Shown here piece after piece: positions 10,658 through 19,473 of a stretch of DNA of 64,000 bases. The notes below the pieces were generated by a model. The model saw nothing but the letters and a program-made list of their open reading frames with translations. It was not told the DNA's origin and did not search any database. The position numbers and the translations under genes are program-made. Source of the stretch: Stenomitos rutilans HA7619-LM2 (GTDB taxonomy: Bacteria > Cyanobacteriota > Cyanobacteriia > Leptolyngbyales > Leptolyngbyaceae); assembly GCA_019358945.1 (NCBI GenBank), contig JAHHIE010000011.1, positions 1 to 64,000 on the forward strand. The letters run 5' to 3'. Within the stretch, counting starts at the first letter, position 1; each line of letters opens with the position of its first letter.

Positions 10658-12049
10658 CTACTGTCTATCTGGATAGTAGATCATCGTGGCTAACGTGTTA
10701 AGTTGCTCATAATGTTGCTGCCGTTTAAGCTGACGCTCTTGCCACTGTAAGCCGATTAGTACAGCAATAGAAAGCATAAAACCAGGTTCTTCTAGCAGTG
10801 TAAAGATGAAGCCATTAATCAAGACATTAAAAACAATGAATTTGGAAAGGTCATCGGGGCAAAGGCGTTGCCATACAACGATCCAGATATAGATATAAGC
10901 AATTAAGCCTAAAACGCCTAAATCCCCCCAAATGGCAGCCCATCCCCAGAAGGGAGAGAACATACTGGAGTCTAGATAGCTGCCATCCCAAATTTTCCAA
11001 AACTCGTTTGTCACCACACTATTGCTAGTTGCACCAAGCGGATTGAGAATACTTGCATAGTCTCGAATCATCCAGCCACCAAGACGACCGATCGTGTGCC
11101 CAGGGCCGAGTCCTAAAAAGCTATTCAAGATTGATGCGTAATAGGTGGGAATAATGCGAAGCGGTGACAACTTTTGCAAAGTCGCATCACCATCAGGCCC
11201 ATAAATTTCTGGCCTTACCCACGTTTTGTAAGCTCGAAAAAGTTCGATGTTCTCGACACACCAAAATAACATGAGTACAACCACAGCAGCTAGCGCTACG
11301 TATTGTAAAGTCACACGGATATTTTTGGCACGGGCAAGAATCAGGCAAACCCAACTCACTAAGGCGACCAAAAGCACCTGCTTTGCATCGGCAATTAAAA
11401 TTTGCAGAAAAGCCGCAAAGACGATCGCGAGTCGAATCCAAAGTTTAACGTTTTTAGCAGATGCTAGATAGTAAAGGCTAAAAAATAAGGAAACAGATGC
11501 CGCTACGACGTGCCCACCATAGGAGAAATAGAAAACGCCTTGCACATTGTCTTCGATCGTGGCTTTAGTATGAGCGAGAATACCTAAAGCAATAGCAATT
11601 CTTTGACCAAATGCCAGGATAGCATGCCCAGCGATAAAGCCTAATAGCCAGTTTCTAAATGATTGAAACTCTTTCCAGGAGATGGGGATACAAAGAATCG
11701 TTAGAAGCAGAAGGAATCCTTCCGTCAGCAGTAAAAAATCTAATGTGACATTAATAGCAGCGGCTGTATTGAGCAACGCACTGGCGATAATGACTCCCAG
11801 AAACAGTAAAAGACTGGATGCTAAGGCTCTAATCGTGGCAATTTGTTGTCGATCTTTGACGCGGGTTTGAAAGAAAATAAGTCCGCATACGAACGGAACC
11901 ACTGCAAAGTGCACAAAATTAATGGCTGGCGGTGCACCCATTGCACTCAAAATTCTGGGAAAGAAAGCAGTGGCAAAGGCGATGAGAACGAGTGTTGAGC
12001 CTTTGAAGATGCCACCTTCGTGTTGATAGGTCACTGTGTGTCCGTTCAT
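10658..12049 (-). CDS. Polytopic membrane protein, O-antigen ligase/polymerase (Wzy)-like
   Basis: 463 aa, many TM segments, GLGPGHTIGRLGG and large loop; next to glycosyltransferases. Confidence 0.65.
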   Translation of the reverse strand: MNGHTVTYQHEGGIFKGSTLVLIAFATAFFPRILSAMGAPPAINFVHFAVVPFVCGLIFFQTRVKDRQQIATIRALASSLLLFLGVIIASALLNTAAAINVTLDFLLLTEGFLLLLTILCIPISWKEFQSFRNWLLGFIAGHAILAFGQRIAIALGILAHTKATIEDNVQGVFYFSYGGHVVAASVSLFFSLYYLASAKNVKLWIRLAIVFAAFLQILIADAKQVLLVALVSWVCLILARAKNIRVTLQYVALAAVVVLMLFWCVENIELFRAYKTWVRPEIYGPDGDATLQKLSPLRIIPTYYASILNSFLGLGPGHTIGRLGGWMIRDYASILNPLGATSNSVVTNEFWKIWDGSYLDSSMFSPFWGWAAIWGDLGVLGLIAYIYIWIVVWQRLCPDDLSKFIVFNVLINGFIFTLLEEPGFMLSIAVLIGLQWQERQLKRQQHYEQLNTLATMIYYPDRQ

Positions 12050-12101
12050 GACGCTCTTTCAAGGTGAGTCTTGGTGAGTATTGTCTGCTGCGGGCAGTCT
12101 G

Positions 12102-12203
12102 ATACCAATTTGAATTGAAAATGCGACACATCCTGTAGGGGCAAGGCATTGCCTTGCCCCTACCCACCGATTGATCTGTAGCCGTTATTCTTTAAATCGG
12201 TAT
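12102..12203 (+). repeat. 102-bp MITE-like palindromic repeat, family A copy 3
   Basis: Same sequence and length as the other copies; 52 bp upstream of the 12049 start codon. Confidence 0.9.
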
Positions 12204-12414
12204 GACTAGAGTTTATGGCGATGACAGATGATGACGATCGCAAACAATCCGTCGCTTTCACCAACGGCAGCCTGCTCCCTTGTCTCTATTAGCAGCCGTG
12301 CCGCTGCTGCATCAGGAAAATGAGCGAACTGGATGGCTTGTTGGTTAGCTGAAGTCTGTTGGCTAAAATCTTTGATGGCAGAACGCAAGTATCATCCGAT
12401 CACTTCACCTGATT

Positions 12415-12525
12415 AGGACTTACGCAAAAGCGGTCATCTTTCGCCCCCTAGTCCCCAACTTTTGGGGGAACCGTCTCAATCAAAGCCCCCAAGATTGGGG
12501 GTTTGGGGGCAAATGCGTAAGTCCT
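12415..12525. repeat. MITE-like repeat, family B copy 1 (AGGACTTACGCA termini)
   Basis: AGGACTTACGCAAAAGCGGTCATCTTTCGCCCCCTAGTCCCC...GGGGGCAAATGCGTAAGTCCT. Confidence 0.85.
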
Positions 12526-12873
12526 ACTGATGCCTGCGTTCTGCTGGAAGCCTTACTGTACAGCGTTGTCTGCGTTTCAGTCTCTATCTGTTTGCTGGTT
12601 GAGTCAGTCTGGAGCGTTTTGCTCTGCTAAAGGTCGGGCTGGACTCTAGGGCAGTCAATCGATTTGCGTTGAGACGGTGTGCCAGTTAGTGCTGAAGCTT
12701 TTGGTGAGAGTCAAACGAAGCAACCTTCTTTGCTGCTGCTTAACTCTGTTCTGATTGAACGGTTGTTTTACGTTTAACTGATGTTGCTTAACGAACGTTG
12801 CGCTTAACTGATCTCGTGTCTTTTCGGTTTAAGCTGCCTACTCATGCCGTGTGATGAATCGCATGGTTCGCTA

Positions 12874-14073
12874 TCAACCAACTTTAACGGGCGTTACAGA
12901 TTTAAAGACAGCATTTGGCTGCACTCGTGCGTAAATATCCATCAGCTTGTGGTAGTTCTTAGATGGTGTGTACTTTGCCTCATACTCGGCACGTGCGGCC
13001 TTCCGCATCTGCGCGAGTTTACTGGCATTGGTCATCGCCCAGTCAACTTTTGCCGCTAGGTCGTTGGAGTCAGCCGGATGGAAGTGGAGACCAGTCCGAT
13101 TGTTGTCTACTAATTCGGCGATCGCGCCAATGTTTGACGCAATGACAGGCGTTCCTTTGGCAAAGGCTTCGATAGCAACCCGACCAAAGGTTTCATACCA
13201 TTTAGACGGGAAGACAAGGAATTGTGCCTCACCCATGAGGGCATACACCTCTGACATGGGTTTGCGTCCTAGCCATTCAATGTGGGGCGATCGTTGGCTA
13301 GCTGCCATCACTAGATCGGCAAGCGGCCCGTCCCCAACGATTTTGAGCGGCATGGGATGCTTCAATTTTTCCCAGGCTTCTAGCAGCGTATCCAGCCCTT
13401 TTTCTACCGAGAGCCGTCCAACGTATAGCGCATAGCCACCCTGTCCTGATCCCTGACGTGAATCGGAATAGACAAAGTTTGGCTTCACGACAATCTTCTC
13501 AGCAGGCAAACCACCCTCAATAAATTTTTGGCGAGCAAATTCAGTCAAGGCGATGTAAACATCCACCATGTCTGTCCATGTGCTCATGGCGCGGTGCGTG
13601 GTGATCATAGCTGTAACCGCCGTGCTAGCAGGGCGACTACCGCGATAACACCCACGTGCTACCGCTGGGTATGGGACGGGTTTACCCATGCAGTCTTCGC
13701 AAACCTTGCCTTCCCGGAAAAAGAGACCGTTAGGGCACAGTAGACGGTAGTTTCGCAGCGTTTGGACAACGGGTACACCCTCAGCTTTGGCGGCATAATA
13801 AACAGAGGGTGAAATCAACGGAAAGAAATTTTGGACATGGATTGCGTTGTAATCAGCTCGCTTCAGCCGTTTGCTGACCATTTGATAGGCTTCTTGAGAC
13901 CAGATGGTTTTCATAGCCATCTGTACTGGATTCATCTGTGAAACCTGATCGTTGCTCTCCTCGTACACATCAACCAAATGCCCCCTGTCTCGTAGCAACC
14001 GCTCTTCGGCTTCGCGTGACTCATCTTCGCCACCGCGAATTTGATACTTGTTATGTACGCTTAGGATACGCAT
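12874..14073 (-). CDS. Glycosyltransferase family 4 protein
   Basis: MRILSVHNKYQIRGGEDESREAE...YVGRLSVEKGLDTLLEAWEKL...GTPVIASNIGAIAELVDN; start set to internal Met, 23-bp overlap with the upstream gene. Confidence 0.9.
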   Translation of the reverse strand: MRILSVHNKYQIRGGEDESREAEERLLRDRGHLVDVYEESNDQVSQMNPVQMAMKTIWSQEAYQMVSKRLKRADYNAIHVQNFFPLISPSVYYAAKAEGVPVVQTLRNYRLLCPNGLFFREGKVCEDCMGKPVPYPAVARGCYRGSRPASTAVTAMITTHRAMSTWTDMVDVYIALTEFARQKFIEGGLPAEKIVVKPNFVYSDSRQGSGQGGYALYVGRLSVEKGLDTLLEAWEKLKHPMPLKIVGDGPLADLVMAASQRSPHIEWLGRKPMSEVYALMGEAQFLVFPSKWYETFGRVAIEAFAKGTPVIASNIGAIAELVDNNRTGLHFHPADSNDLAAKVDWAMTNASKLAQMRKAARAEYEAKYTPSKNYHKLMDIYARVQPNAVFKSVTPVKVG

Positions 14074-15337
14074 GTGGGTCAATCTCCTGAGTGAGGGCTT
14101 GCGTCTCTGCTGCCGAAAGCACGTCGGCATAGAGCTGTGTGAAGCGATGCACCCTAACGTTCCAGTCGAAAACGGTCTGCACCCTCTGCTGACCGGCTTG
14201 TCCCATCTGAGTGCCTAGCTCAGCGTTGTGCGCGAGGTGCGCCATTGCCTCTGCTAGATGTTTGACGGCCTGTTCTGGGTCAGGCGCTGGTACTTTGAAC
14301 CCAGTTGCCTCTGTGACCTGAGTGGCTGGGCCACCCAAATCTAGGCAGATGACGGGACGGCTAGCTGCCATTGCTTCCAGGCAAACCCAACCGCCAGAAT
14401 CGTGCAGGCTGGGATGGATCAGGGCATGGCACGTCTCCAGCTTTTGCAGGGTTTGGTCACGAGGCAGCAAGCCCCAGAACCGCACCCGATCGCCAATCCC
14501 CAACGCTTGAGCCAGCGCTTCTAACGCAGCTTTCTCAGGCCCGTCCCCCACCACCCAGTACTCGGCATCAGGAATATTGAGTTGAGCAAACGCTCGTAGC
14601 CCCAGGTGGAAGCCTTTCCAATGCAACAGCCGACCGATCGAGATGACACGAAAGGTTGATTGCGGCATGGGAGACAGAGCCGAAAGGGTGGCGAAATCAG
14701 TTTTGGGAATCCCTGCAACCCCGAAAATTTCGATGCGCTTGCACCCCATAGCGGCCAAACGATCGCGGGTTTCGGCGGTAGCTGCCAGGGCGATCGCGCT
14801 GCGTCGTGCTGTAAGCCGCACGAAGGGATCGCGTTCACCGAGCGATCGCGCCGTATCACGCAACAGTTCATAGACCTTGCCGCGCAGGCTCAGGTCATGC
14901 CAGAAGGGTTTGGGAGCCGATTCGCCACCCCCGATCGGCCCCCAGACAAACGGCACGGGTAGTAGCGCGAGAAAGCTGGGACCCCAATGCTTGACGTAGG
15001 TGACGTGGTGTACGAGGTCGAAACCAATGTCGCGGTGGAGCGTTTTAGCGGCAAAGTAGATGCCGACTTGCCAGAGGTAGTAATGCAACTGCCCGCCACG
15101 CAACCCCTGTTTCCACCAGCCCATCCAGTAGGGAATGTCGTAGTAGACGATGTGGAGGTTGGGGTCGGGGTGCCTGACCAACTCCGCTTCGATACCAGCA
15201 CGGTTATCCTCGCGGGTGAGTACCCAGACGTGATGCTGCCCGGTAAGTTCCTTGGCAATATGCCAACCAATGCCGGGATCTGACCCGCGTCCAGGCCCAC
15301 AGGCATAGGCTGAAAGCAACAGCTTAAGAGGCTTCAT
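14051..15337 (-). CDS. Glycosyltransferase family 4 protein
   Basis: LLLSAYACGPGRGSDPGIGWHIAKEL...SIGRLLHWKGFHLGLRAFA...HPSLHDSGGWVCLEAMA. Confidence 0.9.
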   Translation of the reverse strand: MKPLKLLLSAYACGPGRGSDPGIGWHIAKELTGQHHVWVLTREDNRAGIEAELVRHPDPNLHIVYYDIPYWMGWWKQGLRGGQLHYYLWQVGIYFAAKTLHRDIGFDLVHHVTYVKHWGPSFLALLPVPFVWGPIGGGESAPKPFWHDLSLRGKVYELLRDTARSLGERDPFVRLTARRSAIALAATAETRDRLAAMGCKRIEIFGVAGIPKTDFATLSALSPMPQSTFRVISIGRLLHWKGFHLGLRAFAQLNIPDAEYWVVGDGPEKAALEALAQALGIGDRVRFWGLLPRDQTLQKLETCHALIHPSLHDSGGWVCLEAMAASRPVICLDLGGPATQVTEATGFKVPAPDPEQAVKHLAEAMAHLAHNAELGTQMGQAGQQRVQTVFDWNVRVHRFTQLYADVLSAAETQALTQEIDPHAYPKRT

Positions 15338-16467
15338 AGCGTGTCATCCGAGAGTTGTTCGTACACTTCAGCGATGCGCTCGGCAGTGCGTTCCCAGGTA
15401 AAGGCTTGAACCCGTGCCAACCCTTTTTCTATGAGCGATCGACGAAAGGTCGGATCATTCCGAATCCGGCAAACCGCTTGCACGATCGCGCCCACATCCA
15501 GCGGTTGCACCACCACAGCAGCATCACCCGTCACCTCTGGCAGCGAAGTCGCGTTAGAAGCGATGACGGGCGTACCACAGGCCATTGCTTCCAGTACCGT
15601 CATGCCAAAGCCCTCATACAAAGACGGCGTGAGCAGCACATCGGCAGCGTTGTAAAGCTTGATCAGCGTGTCTTTAGACGTTCTGCCTACGTGGGTGATG
15701 ACATCGCTCAGGTGATGGGTGTTGATAAACGTTTGCTGAGCCGCGTTGAACGGGGCACCAGACTTGAGCAAATGCACTGGAATACCCTTCTCCTTCAGCA
15801 CATAAAGCGCTTGTAGCACCGTTTCTATATTTTTGCGGGGGTGGTTGGAACCTACGTTGAGCAGACAAATGGTTTCGGGTGCAAAACCGTATTGCTGCCG
15901 GATGTCTGCGATCGCATAATTAGAACCTGGTTGAAAACAGGGTTCCACCGCGTTGGGAATCGTGGTCAATCGTGTCGGTGCGATCGGCAGCAGTCGCATG
16001 ACATCCTTTGCCGTGTAGTCAGAAACCGTGAGGATGCGATCGGCATGGCAAATGCCCTTCACCGCCAATCGCCAAAACGCGGCGCTAATGGGTGCAAACC
16101 GTGCCTGGTCACTAATGTTTTCAGGCTGAAGGAAATTGATGAGGTCGTGGCAGGTCACAACGAATGGGGTTTGGGACGATCGCAGCCAGTACCCAACGTG
16201 CCCATCGCTGTGATCCACTACATGCACCACATCAGCTTGCAGGCGTTTGACCCGCGACGGAAAGCGCCAATAGCGTTCGGTGTATTTCCACGCACCCGCA
16301 ATCGGCGACTTTCCCAAACCGCGAGGAGTTGAGCCAGGTGCTAGTTCAATGATGTTCCACTGCGGTCGAACGGCTTTTAAGCCGTTGACGATGCCATCTG
16401 CGTAGACATCCATGCTAAAGGACACACCACGCGCCCTACGAACCATTGCAATACGCATGAATTCCAC
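15334..16467 (-). CDS. Glycosyltransferase family 4 protein
   Basis: LLNVGSNHPRKNIETVLQAL...LTPSLYEGFGMTVLEAMACGTPVIASNATSLPEV; probable start MRIAMVRR (16458). Confidence 0.9.
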   Translation of the reverse strand: MEFMRIAMVRRARGVSFSMDVYADGIVNGLKAVRPQWNIIELAPGSTPRGLGKSPIAGAWKYTERYWRFPSRVKRLQADVVHVVDHSDGHVGYWLRSSQTPFVVTCHDLINFLQPENISDQARFAPISAAFWRLAVKGICHADRILTVSDYTAKDVMRLLPIAPTRLTTIPNAVEPCFQPGSNYAIADIRQQYGFAPETICLLNVGSNHPRKNIETVLQALYVLKEKGIPVHLLKSGAPFNAAQQTFINTHHLSDVITHVGRTSKDTLIKLYNAADVLLTPSLYEGFGMTVLEAMACGTPVIASNATSLPEVTGDAAVVVQPLDVGAIVQAVCRIRNDPTFRRSLIEKGLARVQAFTWERTAERIAEVYEQLSDDTL

Positions 16468-16692
16468 TGCTCGCGATCAACAACTGAGAGGGTGAGCAAA
16501 CCAAACTTGCGTTCAGAGACAGAGCTTTAAGGGAGGCAGACCGATTGTGATTAGTTGGGTCTGCGCTTAGAGGTTGGTAGGCTAAAGCGCTGTTTGCTCA
16601 CGGATGCACCCGTTGTTTCCAGACCGCACTATCAAGCGGTTAATCTACTCTTGATGAGCAGTTAGTCCACTCTTCATAGGTTCGAGCCGTCA

Positions 16693-17949
16693 TCAGGGCA
16701 TTGTGCTAACAGATATGTCTTGAGATAGAGATTTTGTTTCTTTGCTATGACGTTTTAGCGGAGGCTGGAGCTGTTCAATGAGGGTCATGAAGGCGTTCAA
16801 TTCGCAGTTCAAGTCCTGCCCCGCGAAGACTTCACGGGCATGCTGGCTGTATGCAGTGCGAGTTTCGCGATCAGTCAACGCTAAGACAGCCTGCGTGAGT
16901 GCCTCGACATCTCCGCAGGCGTAAACCAGTCCGTTATGGCGGTGCTGCACCGTGTCGCGGTAGCCCCAATTGCCACAGCGATCGCTCAAAATTGCGGGAC
17001 ATCCCGCTGCCATTGCTTCAGACACCACTAAAGGGTGTGGGTCAATGCGAGAGGTCGAGACAAAGCTATCTAGCGCTGCGTAGTACAGTGGCAGCTTACT
17101 CTGGTTCACAAACCCCACGTTTAGCACCTCGCCCTGAAGTTCGGACAGGCGTTGCTCGATCGCGGGCTTGAGTTCACCGCCACCAATCATCACGCCGCGC
17201 ACCCGTGAATCCTGCTGATGGGCTTTGGCGATCGCCTCGATGAACTCAAACGGATTTTTGCGATCGATATATTTGCCGACAAAGCCGTAGAGAATGGTGT
17301 CATCATTCCAGCAAAGCTCCCGTCGGATTGCCTGGATTTCGTCGTGCCGTTGGGCGATCGTCTGCTCAAAGCGATCGCGATCGACGGGATAGCAGCCCCG
17401 CACCATTTTCTCGTCGGCCACCCCATAATGCCGCAGGTAAATCTCATTGTGATCGCCGCTCGAAATCCAGCGATCGGCTAACCCATACATCCAGGGATAA
17501 AGGATGGCTTGAATGACTTTTCGCAGGTAACTGTAGCGATCGTCGGTGATGATGGTCGCGTCATTTTGCATGATGATGGGAATGCCGCGCAGTTTGCACA
17601 GCAGCACCGTCAGACGATAGGAATGGTTGAAAAAGCTGGGCAGAAAAACGGCATCAAAATTCTGCCGGGTTAACCGCGACCATAGGCCTGGATTGAACAA
17701 TTTCTTGTCAATTTTGCTGGCAACCTTACCGCTGAGCGTGGGCAAAAACTCGTGCTCATAGCCTCCTGTCAAATCCACATCCCACGGTTCGGTGCTACCC
17801 AGATGACGATCGCCGCTCATTTGATTCTCATTACACAAATAGAATGCCGTCACTGCGACTCTGGGCTGCTCATTTAACTTGCGCCACAGGGGGGCATGGT
17901 GTTGTGTTGGATGTGTAAAGACAATGCCCAGGCGAAAGGGGTTAACCAT
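16693..17949 (-). CDS. Glycosyltransferase family 4-type protein
   Basis: FVGKYIDRKNPFEFIEAIAKA...STSRIDPHPLVVSEAMAAGCPAILSDRCGNWGY. Confidence 0.85.
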   Translation of the reverse strand: MVNPFRLGIVFTHPTQHHAPLWRKLNEQPRVAVTAFYLCNENQMSGDRHLGSTEPWDVDLTGGYEHEFLPTLSGKVASKIDKKLFNPGLWSRLTRQNFDAVFLPSFFNHSYRLTVLLCKLRGIPIIMQNDATIITDDRYSYLRKVIQAILYPWMYGLADRWISSGDHNEIYLRHYGVADEKMVRGCYPVDRDRFEQTIAQRHDEIQAIRRELCWNDDTILYGFVGKYIDRKNPFEFIEAIAKAHQQDSRVRGVMIGGGELKPAIEQRLSELQGEVLNVGFVNQSKLPLYYAALDSFVSTSRIDPHPLVVSEAMAAGCPAILSDRCGNWGYRDTVQHRHNGLVYACGDVEALTQAVLALTDRETRTAYSQHAREVFAGQDLNCELNAFMTLIEQLQPPLKRHSKETKSLSQDISVSTMP

Positions 17950-18434
17950 AGAAGGCTCCAGGGAATAATGGGGGCAAAATTCGTTGAAAAACGGTATTTC
18001 GTCGCTCTATGTCTCTCTAAGGTCTTCCCAGCGATCGATAATTATCCGCCTGTAAAAGATGAAGAATTGATGAACCTAACCCAGAAGCCAGGAGAAAAGG
18101 TAAAAGCCACTCCTTGCCCATCATCTTGATCTTGACAAATTACTAGCCATAAAATTTACAGCGATAATTTCTAGCCGTAGACAGGTATAACAAAGTTCTG
18201 CAAAGGCTTCGACGATCGCAAGTCGAGACATGGGATAGCCAGCGTCGTGGAAACGACCCAGCTACCCTATCAGGCACTTACAACCATTTTCAGTTGCATG
18301 CACACACCCAACACCCTGACCCTCACACCCATCCTCAAAGTCGCTGGTTCATACACGACATCATCTGGCTGAAGAAGTCGATCGATCGTTTAAACTGCTT
18401 GAAAGAACGGTGGGGTAAAACTGATTTGGAGCCT

Positions 18435-19337
18435 ATGGTGACTGAGCGCAAACACTGGTTTCAAACGGTCTTTCAAATCAAAGGGTCAGTCATTCCCTCC
18501 ATTTTGGGACGCACAATTCTGTGTGGAGCGTTTGGTATTTTTATTTCTGTGCTGTTTTACTACGGGCTACCCGTAGCCATGCCAACTCTGGCAAGCCTCA
18601 TTCCTAACATCGTGCTGGGCTTGCTGCTCGTCTTTCGCACTAACACAGCCTATGAGCGCTTTTGGGAAGGACGCAAGAGTTGGGGCACGCTGGTAAATAC
18701 CGTGCGTAACCTGGCGCGGCAAATTTGGCTAGCGATCGCCACCCCGACAGCAGAAGCTCACACTCAAAAAATGGTCGTTTTGCGAATGCTCGTTGCTTTT
18801 TGCGTTGCCACCAAGCTGCATTTACGTCACGAGCCTATCAACGAAGAGTTACAAGCGCTTTTACCACCTGAGAAGTACGACATGCTCCATAAAATGAATC
18901 ATCCAGCTCTGGAGATTGCGTTTTGGATTGGGGACTACTTCCAGCAGGAGTACGAGCGCAATACCCTCAATCCCTATCAAGTCAGCGCGTTGCATAAACT
19001 GCTAGACGCAATGGTGGATATGCTCGGAGCCTGCGAACGCATCCTCAAAACGCCGATGCCACTAGCCTACGCCATCCATCTCAAACAACTGCTGCTGCTG
19101 TACTGCCTATCGCTACCCTTTCAAATGGTCGGTAGCATTGGCTGGTGGACAGGCCCCGTGGTGATTCTCATCAGCTTTACCCTCTTCGGCATCGAAGAAA
19201 TCGGCATCGAAATCGAAAACCCTTTCGGGCACGACCCCAACGATCTCCCCCTGGATGCCATCTGTGCCACGATGCTCCGCAATATTGAGGATTTGATGAC
19301 GCTAACTCCGGGGGGAGGGATGAAGGGTGGGGGATGA
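18435..19337 (+). CDS. Bestrophin family ion channel protein
   Basis: RTNTAYERFWEGRKSWGTLVNTVRNLARQ motif and FGIEEIGIEIENPFGHDPNDLPLD; ORF track extends to a TTG at 18294, ATG 18435 (MVTERKHWFQT) preferred. Confidence 0.87.
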   Translation: MVTERKHWFQTVFQIKGSVIPSILGRTILCGAFGIFISVLFYYGLPVAMPTLASLIPNIVLGLLLVFRTNTAYERFWEGRKSWGTLVNTVRNLARQIWLAIATPTAEAHTQKMVVLRMLVAFCVATKLHLRHEPINEELQALLPPEKYDMLHKMNHPALEIAFWIGDYFQQEYERNTLNPYQVSALHKLLDAMVDMLGACERILKTPMPLAYAIHLKQLLLLYCLSLPFQMVGSIGWWTGPVVILISFTLFGIEEIGIEIENPFGHDPNDLPLDAICATMLRNIEDLMTLTPGGGMKGGG

Positions 19338-19372
19338 GGGATGAAGGGTGGGGGATGAGGGATGAAGGGGAT
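19313..19372 (+). repeat. Heptad-type short tandem repeats (GGGATGA/GGGATGAAGGGTGGG units)
   Basis: GGGAGGGATGAAGGGTGGGGGATGAGGGATGAAGGGTGGGGGATGAGGGATGAAGG, overlapping the 3' end of the bestrophin gene. Confidence 0.8.
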
Positions 19373-19473
19373 GGGGAGAGTTATGAGTTTTGAATTTTGA
19401 GTTTTGAGTTCTGCTTCCCCCGCTTCCCTCGCTTCCCCTGCTCCCCCTGCCTTTTACCTTCTGCCTTCTACCC

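Noticed and set aside
11919-12167. 82-aa minus-strand ORF MGRGKAMPCPYRMCRIFNSNWY...
   Set aside because: N-terminal part is a translation of the 102-bp repeat and the remainder is out of frame with the Wzy-like gene.
12206-12388. 60-aa minus-strand ORF between family A and family B repeats
   Set aside because: Short, no recognisable motif, bounded by repeats; could be a gene remnant but unsupported.
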